Source: Burkholderia metallica
GTDB taxonomy: Bacteria > Pseudomonadota > Gammaproteobacteria > Burkholderiales > Burkholderiaceae
Reading direction: 5' to 3'
DNA length: 64,000 bases
Assembly: GCF_902832845.1 (NCBI RefSeq)
Contig: NZ_CADFDB010000013.1
Span: 62,001 to 126,000 of the forward strand
The position numbers and the translations under genes were made by a program. Positions 37,134 through 45,040 of this stretch are shown here, in pieces. Under the pieces are notes generated by a model, which had not been told where the DNA came from, did not search any database, and saw only the letters and a list, made by a program, of their open reading frames with translations. Positions within the stretch are counted from its first letter, which is position 1, and each line of letters starts with the position of its first letter.

Positions 37134-38208
37134 GACGCGCCTCCTGCGCGAGCAGTTCACCCGCCCGCTCGATCACGTCGCCGACGCCGATCGCCGTCGC
37201 GCACTCATGCCCGTGCGGGCACGTGTCGAACATGCAGGGCCGGCACGCCGGATAGTTCGCGAGTACGCGATGCCGCTCGCCGTCGGGCGGCGCCCAGCGG
37301 GTCGTGTCGCTGCCGCACGCGACGACCACGCTCGGCGTGCCGAGCGCCGCGGCGACGCGCGCTACGCCCGTGTCGTTGCACAGCAGCAGCCGTGCGCGGC
37401 CGATCAGTGCCGCGAGCGCGCCGAGCGGCGTCCGGCCGCAGAGGTTCACGCACGGCCGCGCGAGGTGCTCGGCGAACGCGCCGGCCAGCGCCATTTCCGC
37501 GCGCGTGCCGGTCAGCACGATCTGCCAGTCCTCGTCGGCGAGCTGCCGCGCGGCGAGCGCGAAGCGTTCGACCGGCCAGCGCCGCGACGCCATCCGCGCA
37601 CCGGGATGGACGATCACGTAGCGCCCCGGTTCGAGCGCATGCTCGTCGCACAGCACCTGCCATAAAGCATCGTCCAGGCCGCCGAGCGGGAATTCGAGGA
37701 AGTCCCCCCGCTCCGCATAGCCGAGCTTGCGCATCAGCGTCAGGTAGCGCGCGACCTCCGGCTCGCAGTCGCGCCACACGAGCGTGCAGTCGAGCGGCGT
37801 CGCGCCGCCGTCGGCCGGCATGAAGCCGGCCGTGCGCGTCGCGCCGAGCGACGCGACGATCGCATTGGTGTGCGTGCCGCTGCCGTGCAGCTGGATCGCC
37901 AGGTCGAAGTCCCGCGCGCGGCATTCCGCGACGAACGCTTCACGCGCGGCCGCGTCGGGCACCGGTTGTTCGTCGAGCCCCGGCGCACCGGGAAACGCGA
38001 TGAAACCGTCGATGTAGTCGGAAAAGCGCGACGCAAACTCGCGCGCCCACGGCAGCCCGATCAGCGTGATCCGGGCATCGGGTTCGCCGTGCCGCAGCGC
38101 ACGCAGCGCCGGCACCGCGCACAGCATGTCGCCGAGCTGCAGCGCGCGGAATACCGCGATCCGCCGCGGGCCGCACACGAGATCGAAATCGGCAGGATTG
38201 GACGTCAT
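37123..38208 (-). CDS. Glycosyltransferase family 9 (heptosyltransferase-like)
   Basis: A 361-residue GT9 protein similar to LPS heptosyltransferases: RRIAVFRALQLGDMLCAVPA at the start, LAIQLHGSGTHTN mid-way, YVIVHPGARMASRRWPVERF for the sugar-nucleotide site, and LLLCNDTGVARVAAALGTPS. The Cys-rich end (ACRPCMFDTCPHGHEC) occurs in this branch. ATG 38208 overlaps the TGA of the HAD gene (ATGA). Acts in the cytoplasm on an outer-membrane or exported glycan. Confidence 0.9.
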   Translation of the reverse strand: MTSNPADFDLVCGPRRIAVFRALQLGDMLCAVPALRALRHGEPDARITLIGLPWAREFASRFSDYIDGFIAFPGAPGLDEQPVPDAAAREAFVAECRARDFDLAIQLHGSGTHTNAIVASLGATRTAGFMPADGGATPLDCTLVWRDCEPEVARYLTLMRKLGYAERGDFLEFPLGGLDDALWQVLCDEHALEPGRYVIVHPGARMASRRWPVERFALAARQLADEDWQIVLTGTRAEMALAGAFAEHLARPCVNLCGRTPLGALAALIGRARLLLCNDTGVARVAAALGTPSVVVACGSDTTRWAPPDGERHRVLANYPACRPCMFDTCPHGHECATAIGVGDVIERAGELLAQEARHVT

Positions 38209-38864
38209 ACGAATGGAACCCGGAAATGAAGCGCGCCGCGCAGGCGCCGGTACGGCGACACCGGGGGCATCGCGATGGACGTCGCGATCCGCTCCGCGAC
38301 GTGCGGCGGCGCGCGCCGCGTGCCGCGCCGCCGCACGGCCTCGCGCATGACGATGTCCGCCTTGAGTTCGTCGCGTTCTCCCCCATGCTGCGCCGTGCGC
38401 ACGGCGTCGATGCGCGATTCGGTCTCGCGACCGCAGTCGACGAGGATCGTGCCGTACCGCGCGGCGCGGCCGGCCTCGACGTCGTCCGGGATGTTGCCGA
38501 TCAACCGGCTCCATTCGGGGACGCCGCCCAGGGTGGCGAGCGCGCGACGCAACCTGCGCGGGCGCGGCTTGCGGCACACGCGGTCGATCGGACAGGCCGG
38601 CACGCTGCCCCGCGGGTGATGCGGGCAGCAAAAAAAATCCGCCAGCGCCGCGCCGTTTGCTTCGAACAGTTCGGCGAAACGCTGGCGGACCGCGCCAAGC
38701 TTGTTTTCGATACAGCGGCCGGGCGCGACGCCCGGCTGATTCGACACGACCACGCGCGGCAGGCCGGTCGCACCGGGCGTGCGCCCTGCGCGCGCCGCGC
38801 CCGGCGCGCGTGCGGTGCGGCCGGCGAGCGATGCTCGCGCCGGATCGTGCATGACGTCGTTCAC
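38205..38864 (-). pseudogene. Degenerate HAD-IIIA phosphatase (GmhB-like)
   Basis: A 219-codon frame that keeps VVVSNQPGVA, FFCCPHHPRGSVPACPIDRV (Zn loop), CRKPRPRRLRRAL and LIGNIPDDVEAGRAARYGT of heptose-1,7-bisphosphate phosphatases, but the catalytic DxDGT at the start is gone. PKERQVNDVMHDPAR stands where LDKDGT...DDVPYN would be expected, and the metal Asp in IGDxxxD reads IGN. Catalysis is therefore unlikely. GTG 38864 has GGAGAGG upstream. The stop overlaps the GT9 start, so the operon context is kept. Confidence 0.6.
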
Positions 38865-39011
38865 CTGCCTCTCCTTTGGGACATCCGGGCGCATCCGAAC
38901 CAGAACCGACCGAGACAAACCGTGACGCTTGCCGCGACAGGCGTCGATGCAGGAGACCCAGCGAAAACCATGCCGGCTTGCGTGCGCCCGCGCCGCCATG
39001 CAGGCCGGTGC

Positions 39012-39064
39012 GCGGTCGCCGGATTTTTTTATAACCGGCTGTAAAAAGCGGCGCCGGCGACCGC
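39012..39064 (-). terminator. Large palindrome, probable terminator of the 171-residue gene
   Basis: GCGGTCGCCGG (39012-39022) and CCGGCGACCGC (39054-39064) are perfect 11-base inverted arms around a 31-base centre that itself has the dyad TTATA-ACCGGC-TGTAA. On the minus strand, just after the gene's stop, a GC hairpin is followed by TTTTT. Both strands carry T runs, so it may work in both directions. Confidence 0.5.
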
Positions 39065-39066
39065 AC

Positions 39067-39582
39067 TCAGATCGCCAGCGCGTCCGGCGTCGCCTGCGCG
39101 CGGCGCTTCGCGAGCGCGCGCAGGCAGTGCGCGATACAGCCCGCGAACGCCTCGTCGAACCAGGGCTGCGCGCCCGCCACGCCGACCACGATCCCGGCGA
39201 GCGCGACGCTGCCCCACAGGTTCGTGTCGCCCGCGCGCAGCCGGTACGGCTCCAGCGCCTGCACGACGTGGCCGTCGCGGCCCGTTTCCCACGACAGCCG
39301 CGCCTTCGCGCGCGCGTACGCGCGATAGTCGGCGTCCCAGTCCTTCGGGTCGGGAAGCGAGAACTCGTACAGGATGGCATCGTCGAACGCCGCATCGCCC
39401 GGCCCGAGCGCCGGGTCCATGACCACGATGTGCAGGCAGCCGCTGTCGCCGACGAAATCGCTCTGCAGCGCGGCCGACAGGCTCGGAAGGAGCAGTTCGA
39501 CGGCGGCGACCGCGACCGCGCGGTCCACGAACGCGCTACCGGCGCGGCGCCCGGTCAGCGTGCCGGATATCGGGTTCGGCAT
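39067..39582 (-). CDS. Conserved hypothetical protein, 171 residues
   Basis: A soluble protein with no signal or membrane helix, with segments DRAVAVAAVELLLPSLSAAL, AAFDDAILYEFSLPDPKDW and SVALAGIVVGVAGAQPWFDE. Coding composition and a good GGAGA site before ATG 39582 support it. Family not recognised. The Gly-rich VVGVAGAQPWFDEAFAG resembles small heme-binding GlcG/HbpS-like proteins only loosely. It starts immediately after a receiver remnant. Confidence 0.65.
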   Translation of the reverse strand: MPNPISGTLTGRRAGSAFVDRAVAVAAVELLLPSLSAALQSDFVGDSGCLHIVVMDPALGPGDAAFDDAILYEFSLPDPKDWDADYRAYARAKARLSWETGRDGHVVQALEPYRLRAGDTNLWGSVALAGIVVGVAGAQPWFDEAFAGCIAHCLRALAKRRAQATPDALAI

Positions 39583-39584
39583 GG

Positions 39585-39675
39585 GTTTCTCCAGAGGAAA
39601 ACGCGAGTGCGCGCAACGCCGCGATCAGGTCGGCCGTCGCCGCGGGCTTGGGTCACGTACGCTTGGAAACCGGCC
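39585..39675 (-). pseudogene. C-terminal remnant of a receiver domain
   Basis: Minus-strand frames read AGFQAYVT and, after one extra C, KPAATADLIAALRALAFSSG. Together this is the end of a CheY-like receiver (GFxxYVTKP followed by helix 5). It is about 30 residues, out of frame at 39650, and merges into the upstream end of the next gene. It is the tail of a lost response regulator or hybrid kinase. Confidence 0.5.
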
Positions 39676-39871
39676 CGGCTCGCGGCCGAAGTCGACATGC
39701 TCGAACGCGATCGCACCGCCGCGCGCCTCGAGCGCTTGCGCACCGGGCGGGCGAGTCATCGTTCTCGCCAGGCTTACGGTGCGCAGCGAACCGCCCGAAC
39801 CGCCGCCCGATGTCCGGCATCGCGTCGTTCGCCTCGCGGAACACGAAGCCGCGCGCGTTCCAAGGCGGGCC
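39660..39871 (-). pseudogene. Remnant of an ABC exporter (Atm1/heavy-metal type)
   Basis: One minus-strand frame gives GFVFREANDAMPDIGRRFGR and PGENDDSPARCASARG. A shifted frame gives PPGAQALEARGGAIAFEHV and DFGREPGR. Joined, it matches the linker of an ABC permease-ATPase, where the last membrane part (LGFVYREIRQALTDIERMFGLL) leads into the ATPase start (RFEHVSFGYEPGR). Walker motifs are absent. The fragment directly abuts the stop of the BON gene and the receiver relic. Confidence 0.55.
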
Positions 39872-39873
39872 GC

Positions 39874-40716
39874 TCAGTGAGGCGGATTGCGTTCGCGGTC
39901 GCGACCGACGGTGCCCGGCTCGGGATCGAGCACGGCAGGCTGCGTCGGCGTAATGGTCCGCTGTTCGGGATGCAGCACCATGCCCGTATCGTGCTCGCCG
40001 TCGCGGCGCACGCGCACGCGATTCTCGACGTCGCGCACGCCCATGCAGCCGTCGGCCAGATCCTCGATCCCGTGCTTCATCCACCGCGCCGGCACCGTGC
40101 CGTCCAGTTCGACGCGGCCCTCGTTGACCTGCACGGTGACGTCGCTCACGTCGATGTCGAGCGCATGGGCGAGCCGCTCGCACACGTCCTCGCGGATCCG
40201 CTCGTCCGTGCGCGTATAGCCCTTCGGCCCGCGGCGCCGGCGCAGCGCATCGCGTTCGGCTTCGCTGCCGAAACGCGACGGGTCGGAGCCGCCGTAGCGC
40301 GGATCGCCATACGTCCGGTCGCCGGCGTACCCGCCCGTGCGGTGCCGACCGCGAAATTCCGGGGCGTCGCCGCGGTCCCGGCCTTCCCGCCATTCGCGAT
40401 CCTGCGCGCGATGCTCGCGTGAGCCGTATTCCGGTTCATGCGGCTCACGCGGCAACCCGCGCTGCCAGGCGTCGGCCCTGCCGCGCCGCTGGCCGACCGG
40501 CCGCGCGTCGCGCTCGCTCCATTCGCTGCCCCAGTCTTCCGGCCCGACGTCCTCGCTCGCGAAGCGGCGATACGCCGCTTCGTCGTCTTCCGGCCACCGC
40601 GCCGGGTCGTCCCGCATCCCGCGCTCGCCGGCGCCGCGGTACGCGCGTTCGTCGCGCGCCTGCCAGTCGGACGGGTCACCGCGCTCGCCGTGCCGTCCCG
40701 GATATCGTCGTTGCAT
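39874..40716 (-). CDS. BON domain protein with long charged N-terminal region
   Basis: A 280-residue protein. About 170 residues of Arg/Asp/Gly/Tyr-rich low-complexity sequence come first (RDERAYRGAGERGMRDDPAR and similar repeats), then one BON module (DVCERLAHALDIDVSDVTVQ, VNEGRVELDGTVPARWMKHG, MGVRDVENRVRV) and a disordered tail. No signal peptide. Such SWFGD-like or swim-type BON proteins are linked to stress. ATG 40716 behind AAGGAGG. Confidence 0.85.
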   Translation of the reverse strand: MQRRYPGRHGERGDPSDWQARDERAYRGAGERGMRDDPARWPEDDEAAYRRFASEDVGPEDWGSEWSERDARPVGQRRGRADAWQRGLPREPHEPEYGSREHRAQDREWREGRDRGDAPEFRGRHRTGGYAGDRTYGDPRYGGSDPSRFGSEAERDALRRRRGPKGYTRTDERIREDVCERLAHALDIDVSDVTVQVNEGRVELDGTVPARWMKHGIEDLADGCMGVRDVENRVRVRRDGEHDTGMVLHPEQRTITPTQPAVLDPEPGTVGRDRERNPPH

Positions 40717-40865
40717 CGTGTCCCTCCTTGATCGCATGTGCGCCGCGCGCGGCCCATGCCGCGTCGCGACGCGCGTCGGTCCGGTCGAACGCAAGACGCG
40801 TGCCGATACCGTCGCCGATGCGGGACTCACGCGCCTCGCGACGTCGACGCGCGGCCGCACGCGCC

Positions 40866-40888
40866 AAACTGCAATGCGATTGCAGTTT
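40866..40888. terminator. Perfect 10-bp hairpin with T run
   Basis: AAACTGCAAT (40866-40875), loop GCG, ATTGCAGTTT (40879-40888) followed by TT. It is AT-rich compared with its surroundings and sits 14 bases after the stop of the acidic-protein gene. A bidirectional terminator is the simplest reading. Confidence 0.6.
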
Positions 40889-40902
40889 TTGCGTGCCGGA
40901 TG

Positions 40903-41271
40903 TCACGGCGTGCCGTCGTCGCCCTGCTCGCCCCGGTCGTCCGGATCGTCAGTACGACCGAGCTCGCTCAACCGCTCGGTGCGGTCCGGCCGGATGTCCG
41001 CGTCTTCGTCGAGCGTCGAATCGCCGTCGGCCGACGCGCGCTCGCCGGTGCCCGCGCGGTCCGTATCGCTGTCGAGCGAGGCATCGCCGCGCTCCAGCGC
41101 GTGATCGTCGAGCGGCGAATCAATGTCGAACGGATGACGCCGTGCGCCGGCCGTGTCGCTGCCGCTGTCGGACGAGTCGCCCGGGCCCAGCGCGCGGCCG
41201 TCGCGGCCGCGGCCGGCGTTGCCGTCGTCGGGGCCGGCCGGTTCGTTGTCGGGGTTCAGCGTACTGTTCAT
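40903..41271 (-). CDS. Highly acidic disordered protein
   Basis: A 122-residue protein consisting almost wholly of Asp, Gly, Ser, Glu and Arg (GPGDSSDSGSDTAGARRHPF, DGDSTLDEDADIRPDRTERL, DDPDDRGEQGDDGTP). No hydrophobic core. ATG 41271 has AAGGAG at a proper distance, so it is likely translated. Comparable stress-induced hydrophilin-type proteins guard against desiccation or salt, but this is only inference. Confidence 0.6.
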   Translation of the reverse strand: MNSTLNPDNEPAGPDDGNAGRGRDGRALGPGDSSDSGSDTAGARRHPFDIDSPLDDHALERGDASLDSDTDRAGTGERASADGDSTLDEDADIRPDRTERLSELGRTDDPDDRGEQGDDGTP

Positions 41272-41556
41272 CGCGTTCTCCTTTCCAGGCGCGTGGCCGC
41301 GGGCGGCCGGGCGTCCGCGCAACGGCACGCGGACTGGCAGGCCGTGCAATCGCCATGCCCCGTCGCGCGCCTCACCGCCCGGCCCCTGGTCGCCGGCCGC
41401 CGGCTCGGCCGACCGCACAACCGATGCGCACCCATTGATCAGCCGAAGCGAGTTCCCTTATGCTTCCGGGGTGCCAATCCGATTCGTATTGCCGCCGCCG
41501 GCGCCCCGACGGCGGCCGGTTGGCGTTTACCCGCTCTCCTTCGACCAGCCGCTCCG

Positions 41557-43146
41557 ATGAAGCAAGACGACGCCGATCCCCATTCGCCCCTGCCGCCGCA
41601 CGGGCAATCCGACGCGCGCGACCTGCAGCACCGTTTCGCCGAGTTCCGGTTCCAGACGGTGGTCGAGTCGATCACCGACTACGCGGTATTCATGCTCGAT
41701 CCGCACGGCAACGTCGCGACGTGGAACGCGGGCGCCCAGCGCATCAAGGGCTATCGCGCGGCGGAGATCGTCGGCCACCACTTCTCGCGGTTCTATCCGC
41801 CCGACGCGGTCGCGGCCGGCCGGCCGTCGTACGGACTCAACGAAGCGGCCACGAACGGCCACTTCGAAGACGAAGGCTGGCGCGTGCGCAAGGACGGCTC
41901 GCAGTTCTGGGCGAGCGTGACGATCACCCCCGTGCACGACCACACGAAGCAGCTGTGCGGCTTCATCAAGATCACCCGCGACATGACCGAACGCAAGCGG
42001 CTCGAGGAACTCGAGGCGTCGACGCAGCGGCTCAGCGTGTTCATCGCGATGCTCGCGCACGAGCTGCGCAACCATCTCGCGCCGCTGCGCCATTCGGTCG
42101 GCGTGCTGCAGAGCCTCGCCGATCCGGCGCCCGCGCTCGCCCAGTGCGGCGACGCCGTGAATCGTCAGGTCACGCAACTGACACGGCTCGTCGACGACCT
42201 GCTCGACGTCGGGCGCATCACGGCCGGCAAGGTCGAACTCGACGACCGGCCCACGACCGTGCGCGACATCGTGTGCCGCGGCGTGGAAAGCATCCAGCCG
42301 AAGCTGGCCGCGCGCGGCCAGCACATCCGCGTCGACCTGCCGCCCGATGCCGTACCGCTTCACGGCGACGATGCGCGGCTCGTTCAGGTGCTGCACAACC
42401 TGCTCGACAACGCGTCGAAGTTCTCGCCGCACGGCGGGCGCATCGAAGTCGGCGCACGCGTCGAAGGGCCGGTCGTCGCGATCCGCGTGGCCGACCACGG
42501 CGTCGGCATCGCGCGCGACGCGCTCGAAACCATCTTCGACCTGTTCGAACAGGAAAGCGGGTCGAGCCGGCAACCGGCCGAAGGCTTCGGGCTCGGGCTC
42601 GCGATCTGCCGGACCTTCGTCGAACTGCATGGCGGGCGAATCTCGGCCGAAAGCGGCGGGCTCGGTCAAGGTGCGACGTTTACGGTGCGGCTGCCGATCG
42701 ACCGGATGACCCGCGCGGCGCCCGTCGACGTGCCCGCGCCGGTCAAGCAGCCGGGCACCCGCCCGCTGCGCATCGTCATCGTCGACGACAATCGCGATTC
42801 GGCCGACACGCTCGCCGTGCTGCTGCAGGTCAAAGAGCACGCGCCGCGCGTCGCCTACAACGCGAACGACGCGCTGGCGCTCGCCCGCGACTACGCACCG
42901 CAGCTGATGATCCTCGACCTGACGATGCCCGACATTGACGGCTTCACGCTGCTGCACGAACTGCGCAAGCTCGACGCGCTGCGCGACGCGACCTGTGTCG
43001 CGCTGTCCGGTCATGCCAGCGCGGCCGACCGCGCACGCACCGAACACGCCGGCTTCGACGAGCACCTCGTGAAGCCCGTCGAGATGGCCGTGCTCGACGG
43101 GCTGCTGCAGCGCGTTGCGCGTAAGGTCGGCGACGACGCACCGTAA
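41557..43146 (+). CDS. PAS-containing hybrid histidine kinase
   Basis: A 529-residue soluble kinase: one PAS domain at about 25-145 (ITDYAVFMLDPHGNVATWNA, IVGHHFSRFYPPDA), HisKA with LAHELRNHLAPLRHS (His about 168), HATPase_c (LLDNASKFSPHGG, GFGLGLAICRTFVELHGG) and a C-terminal receiver with LMILDLTMPDIDG and HLVKPVE. No membrane segment, so it senses a cytoplasmic cue such as redox or light. ATG 41557 chosen because upstream frames are shadows. Confidence 0.88.
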   Translation: MKQDDADPHSPLPPHGQSDARDLQHRFAEFRFQTVVESITDYAVFMLDPHGNVATWNAGAQRIKGYRAAEIVGHHFSRFYPPDAVAAGRPSYGLNEAATNGHFEDEGWRVRKDGSQFWASVTITPVHDHTKQLCGFIKITRDMTERKRLEELEASTQRLSVFIAMLAHELRNHLAPLRHSVGVLQSLADPAPALAQCGDAVNRQVTQLTRLVDDLLDVGRITAGKVELDDRPTTVRDIVCRGVESIQPKLAARGQHIRVDLPPDAVPLHGDDARLVQVLHNLLDNASKFSPHGGRIEVGARVEGPVVAIRVADHGVGIARDALETIFDLFEQESGSSRQPAEGFGLGLAICRTFVELHGGRISAESGGLGQGATFTVRLPIDRMTRAAPVDVPAPVKQPGTRPLRIVIVDDNRDSADTLAVLLQVKEHAPRVAYNANDALALARDYAPQLMILDLTMPDIDGFTLLHELRKLDALRDATCVALSGHASAADRARTEHAGFDEHLVKPVEMAVLDGLLQRVARKVGDDAP

Positions 43147-44217
43147 CGTCGGCGCTCCGGGCGGCGAATCGCGCGGCACGTCGCTGCGCGTGATTCGTAC
43201 GCGAGTGCGCGAGTGCGCAGCGGCGGCAACGATCGTGCGCTTGCCGCGGGCATTCGGTCGCGCACAGGTCAGGTCGCACGCGTGCGCGCACAGCGCGAAA
43301 GTGCGCGGCGCGAGCAGGCCGCGTCGACGTGTCGCCGGCTTATTCCAGCCGCCCAGAGCAGCGGGCGCGCTTTGTTCAAGACGAAGTCTGCCGATACCGA
43401 GCGGCTATCACTTCCGGATTCCTATATAAATCGCTCTGCGCCGTCGAGCATCGCGGCCGCATTCTGCCGCGCGATGACTCTCCTCCCCGCGATCTTCCAA
43501 CACTGTTTTTTGCATTCGTCGCGCTGCCTTGACGAGCGGTTATTGCATCACGGGCAGATGCTTCCAAAGCAAACACGACAGCCACCGCTCACTCGACAAG
43601 GCCGCAAAAACCATAAGCGCCGCCTGATCAGGCTGGCTTCGCCTGCGAGCATCCTTCCCCGGCCGAAACGCGCGCATCCATCGGACGTTTGCCGCCCGTT
43701 TCGCACCTCGCATCACGGTTCACGGTGTGACCACAATTCGTTCGTTCGCGTCGCAGCGGTCTCTCGTCTTTCATCGGCTACTCCGTTCGGAAAGCGAACG
43801 GGTTCGGAGGATCGCTCGAGGCGCCGCAAGGTCTCGTAATAAGGGATCAGTACACGGATCGTCGGGCTACGCATCGTCGGCCCGGCGCAGCGGAGGGGCT
43901 GCGACTTGCGCGCAGTGTCGCGGCCGATGGCCACCGGAACATGCACGCACGTACAGTGTGTCGCTCGCGCGGTTCTCCTCCGATGAAAGAGGCGCGGCAT
44001 CAGGACAAGGAGAAAATTGCGACGATCGACAATGCGCGCGCTGTGATAGATACCGACGCGAGCAAGAGAGCGCGACATAGCGCGAAGCGCTAGCATCTCG
44101 GGCTCGCATACGCGGTCAACCGACACGCGCGAGCGGCCTGAACACCGATCGCACACGACATGCGCATCAGGTCGCCGTCAGGCAATGACGTCAAATCACC
44201 ACAACAAGCTCGCCGCC
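43147..44217. other. 1.07 kb gene-free region, lower GC
   Basis: The longest stretch of the window without a gene. It is less GC-rich than its surroundings, especially 43420-43580, and long frames here lack any domain or periodic codon use. No tRNA, insertion-sequence ends or direct repeats were spotted. It separates the stress/signal region from the lyase operon and may be an old junction. Confidence 0.5.
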
Positions 44218-44973
44218 TTACACCTTCCCCGCCAGATGAAACCGCGACGCCGGATGCCACAGCTGCACCGACGTCGCCACCTGCCCGCCCACCCACGTGC
44301 GCCGCCGCAGCAGCAGACACGGTTCGCCGATTTCCATCACGAGGTGCCGGCGCACCTGCGCATCGGGCTTCTGCGCGTAGATGCGGAACTCCGCGCGCTG
44401 GATCGGCGCGAGCCGCACCATGTAGTGGTTCGGCGTCTCGACCGTGAAATCCTGCTCGAGATAGGCGGGAAACAGCGCCGGATTGACGTAGCGATCCTCG
44501 AACTGGATCGGCTCGCCTTCCTCGCAATGCACGATGCGCGAATGAAACACCGGCCCCGTACGAAGCCCGAGCGCTTCGATCGCCTCGGGGTCGTCGCTGC
44601 GCTCGATCGTCAGCACGCGCGCCGTGTGCCGATGGCCGCGCTCGGCGATCTCGTCCGCGATATTGCGGATCTCGAGCACCGTCGATTCGTAATGACGGCG
44701 CTCGACGAAGGTACCCGCCCCCTGGATGCGGGTCAGCACGCGTTCGCTGGTCAGCTCGCGCAGCGCACGCGACACCGTCATCCGCGCCACGCCGAACTCC
44801 TTGACCAGCTCGGCTTCGGTCGGAATCGCGCTGCCGGGCTTCCAGTCGCCGTTCGCGATCCGGTCGACCACGTAGCGCTTGATCTGCTGGTACGCAGGCA
44901 GCGCACGCGCCGGCACGTCGTCGCCCGGTTCGCTGCCCGGCCGGGCAGCCGTGTATCGTCCCGCTTCGTTCAT
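44218..44973 (-). CDS. HutC/GntR family repressor of the lyase operon
   Basis: A 251-residue GntR regulator of the HutC branch: a winged helix-turn-helix (PAYQQIKRYVVDRIANGDWK, AELVKEFGVARMTVSRALRE) and a UTRA ligand domain (GHRHTARVLTIERSDDPEAI, FSRIVHCEEGEPIQFEDRYV, TSVQLWHPASRFHLAGKV). HutC proteins repress histidine utilisation and respond to urocanate. Here the ligand may be the lyase product. ATG 44973 behind GAGGG, 67 bases after the lyase stop. Confidence 0.88.
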   Translation of the reverse strand: MNEAGRYTAARPGSEPGDDVPARALPAYQQIKRYVVDRIANGDWKPGSAIPTEAELVKEFGVARMTVSRALRELTSERVLTRIQGAGTFVERRHYESTVLEIRNIADEIAERGHRHTARVLTIERSDDPEAIEALGLRTGPVFHSRIVHCEEGEPIQFEDRYVNPALFPAYLEQDFTVETPNHYMVRLAPIQRAEFRIYAQKPDAQVRRHLVMEIGEPCLLLRRRTWVGGQVATSVQLWHPASRFHLAGKV

Positions 44974-45040
44974 GCGCCCTCGATCGAATGAAGGTTGAAT
45001 GCAGATTGAATGACCTGCCGGCCGTCGCGTCGCCGATGCG

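Noticed and set aside
38630-38637. Run of eight A on the plus strand inside the HAD gene as a programmed slippage site
   Set aside because: The same frame continues to carry conserved HAD motifs before and after it, so no frameshift is needed.
39653-40393. A 246-codon minus-strand frame crossing the BON gene
   Set aside because: Only its last part matches a protein (the ABC relic); the rest is a shadow of the BON gene.
43213-43839. A 208-codon open frame in the low-GC gap
   Set aside because: No ribosome site, no domain and uneven composition; likely chance.
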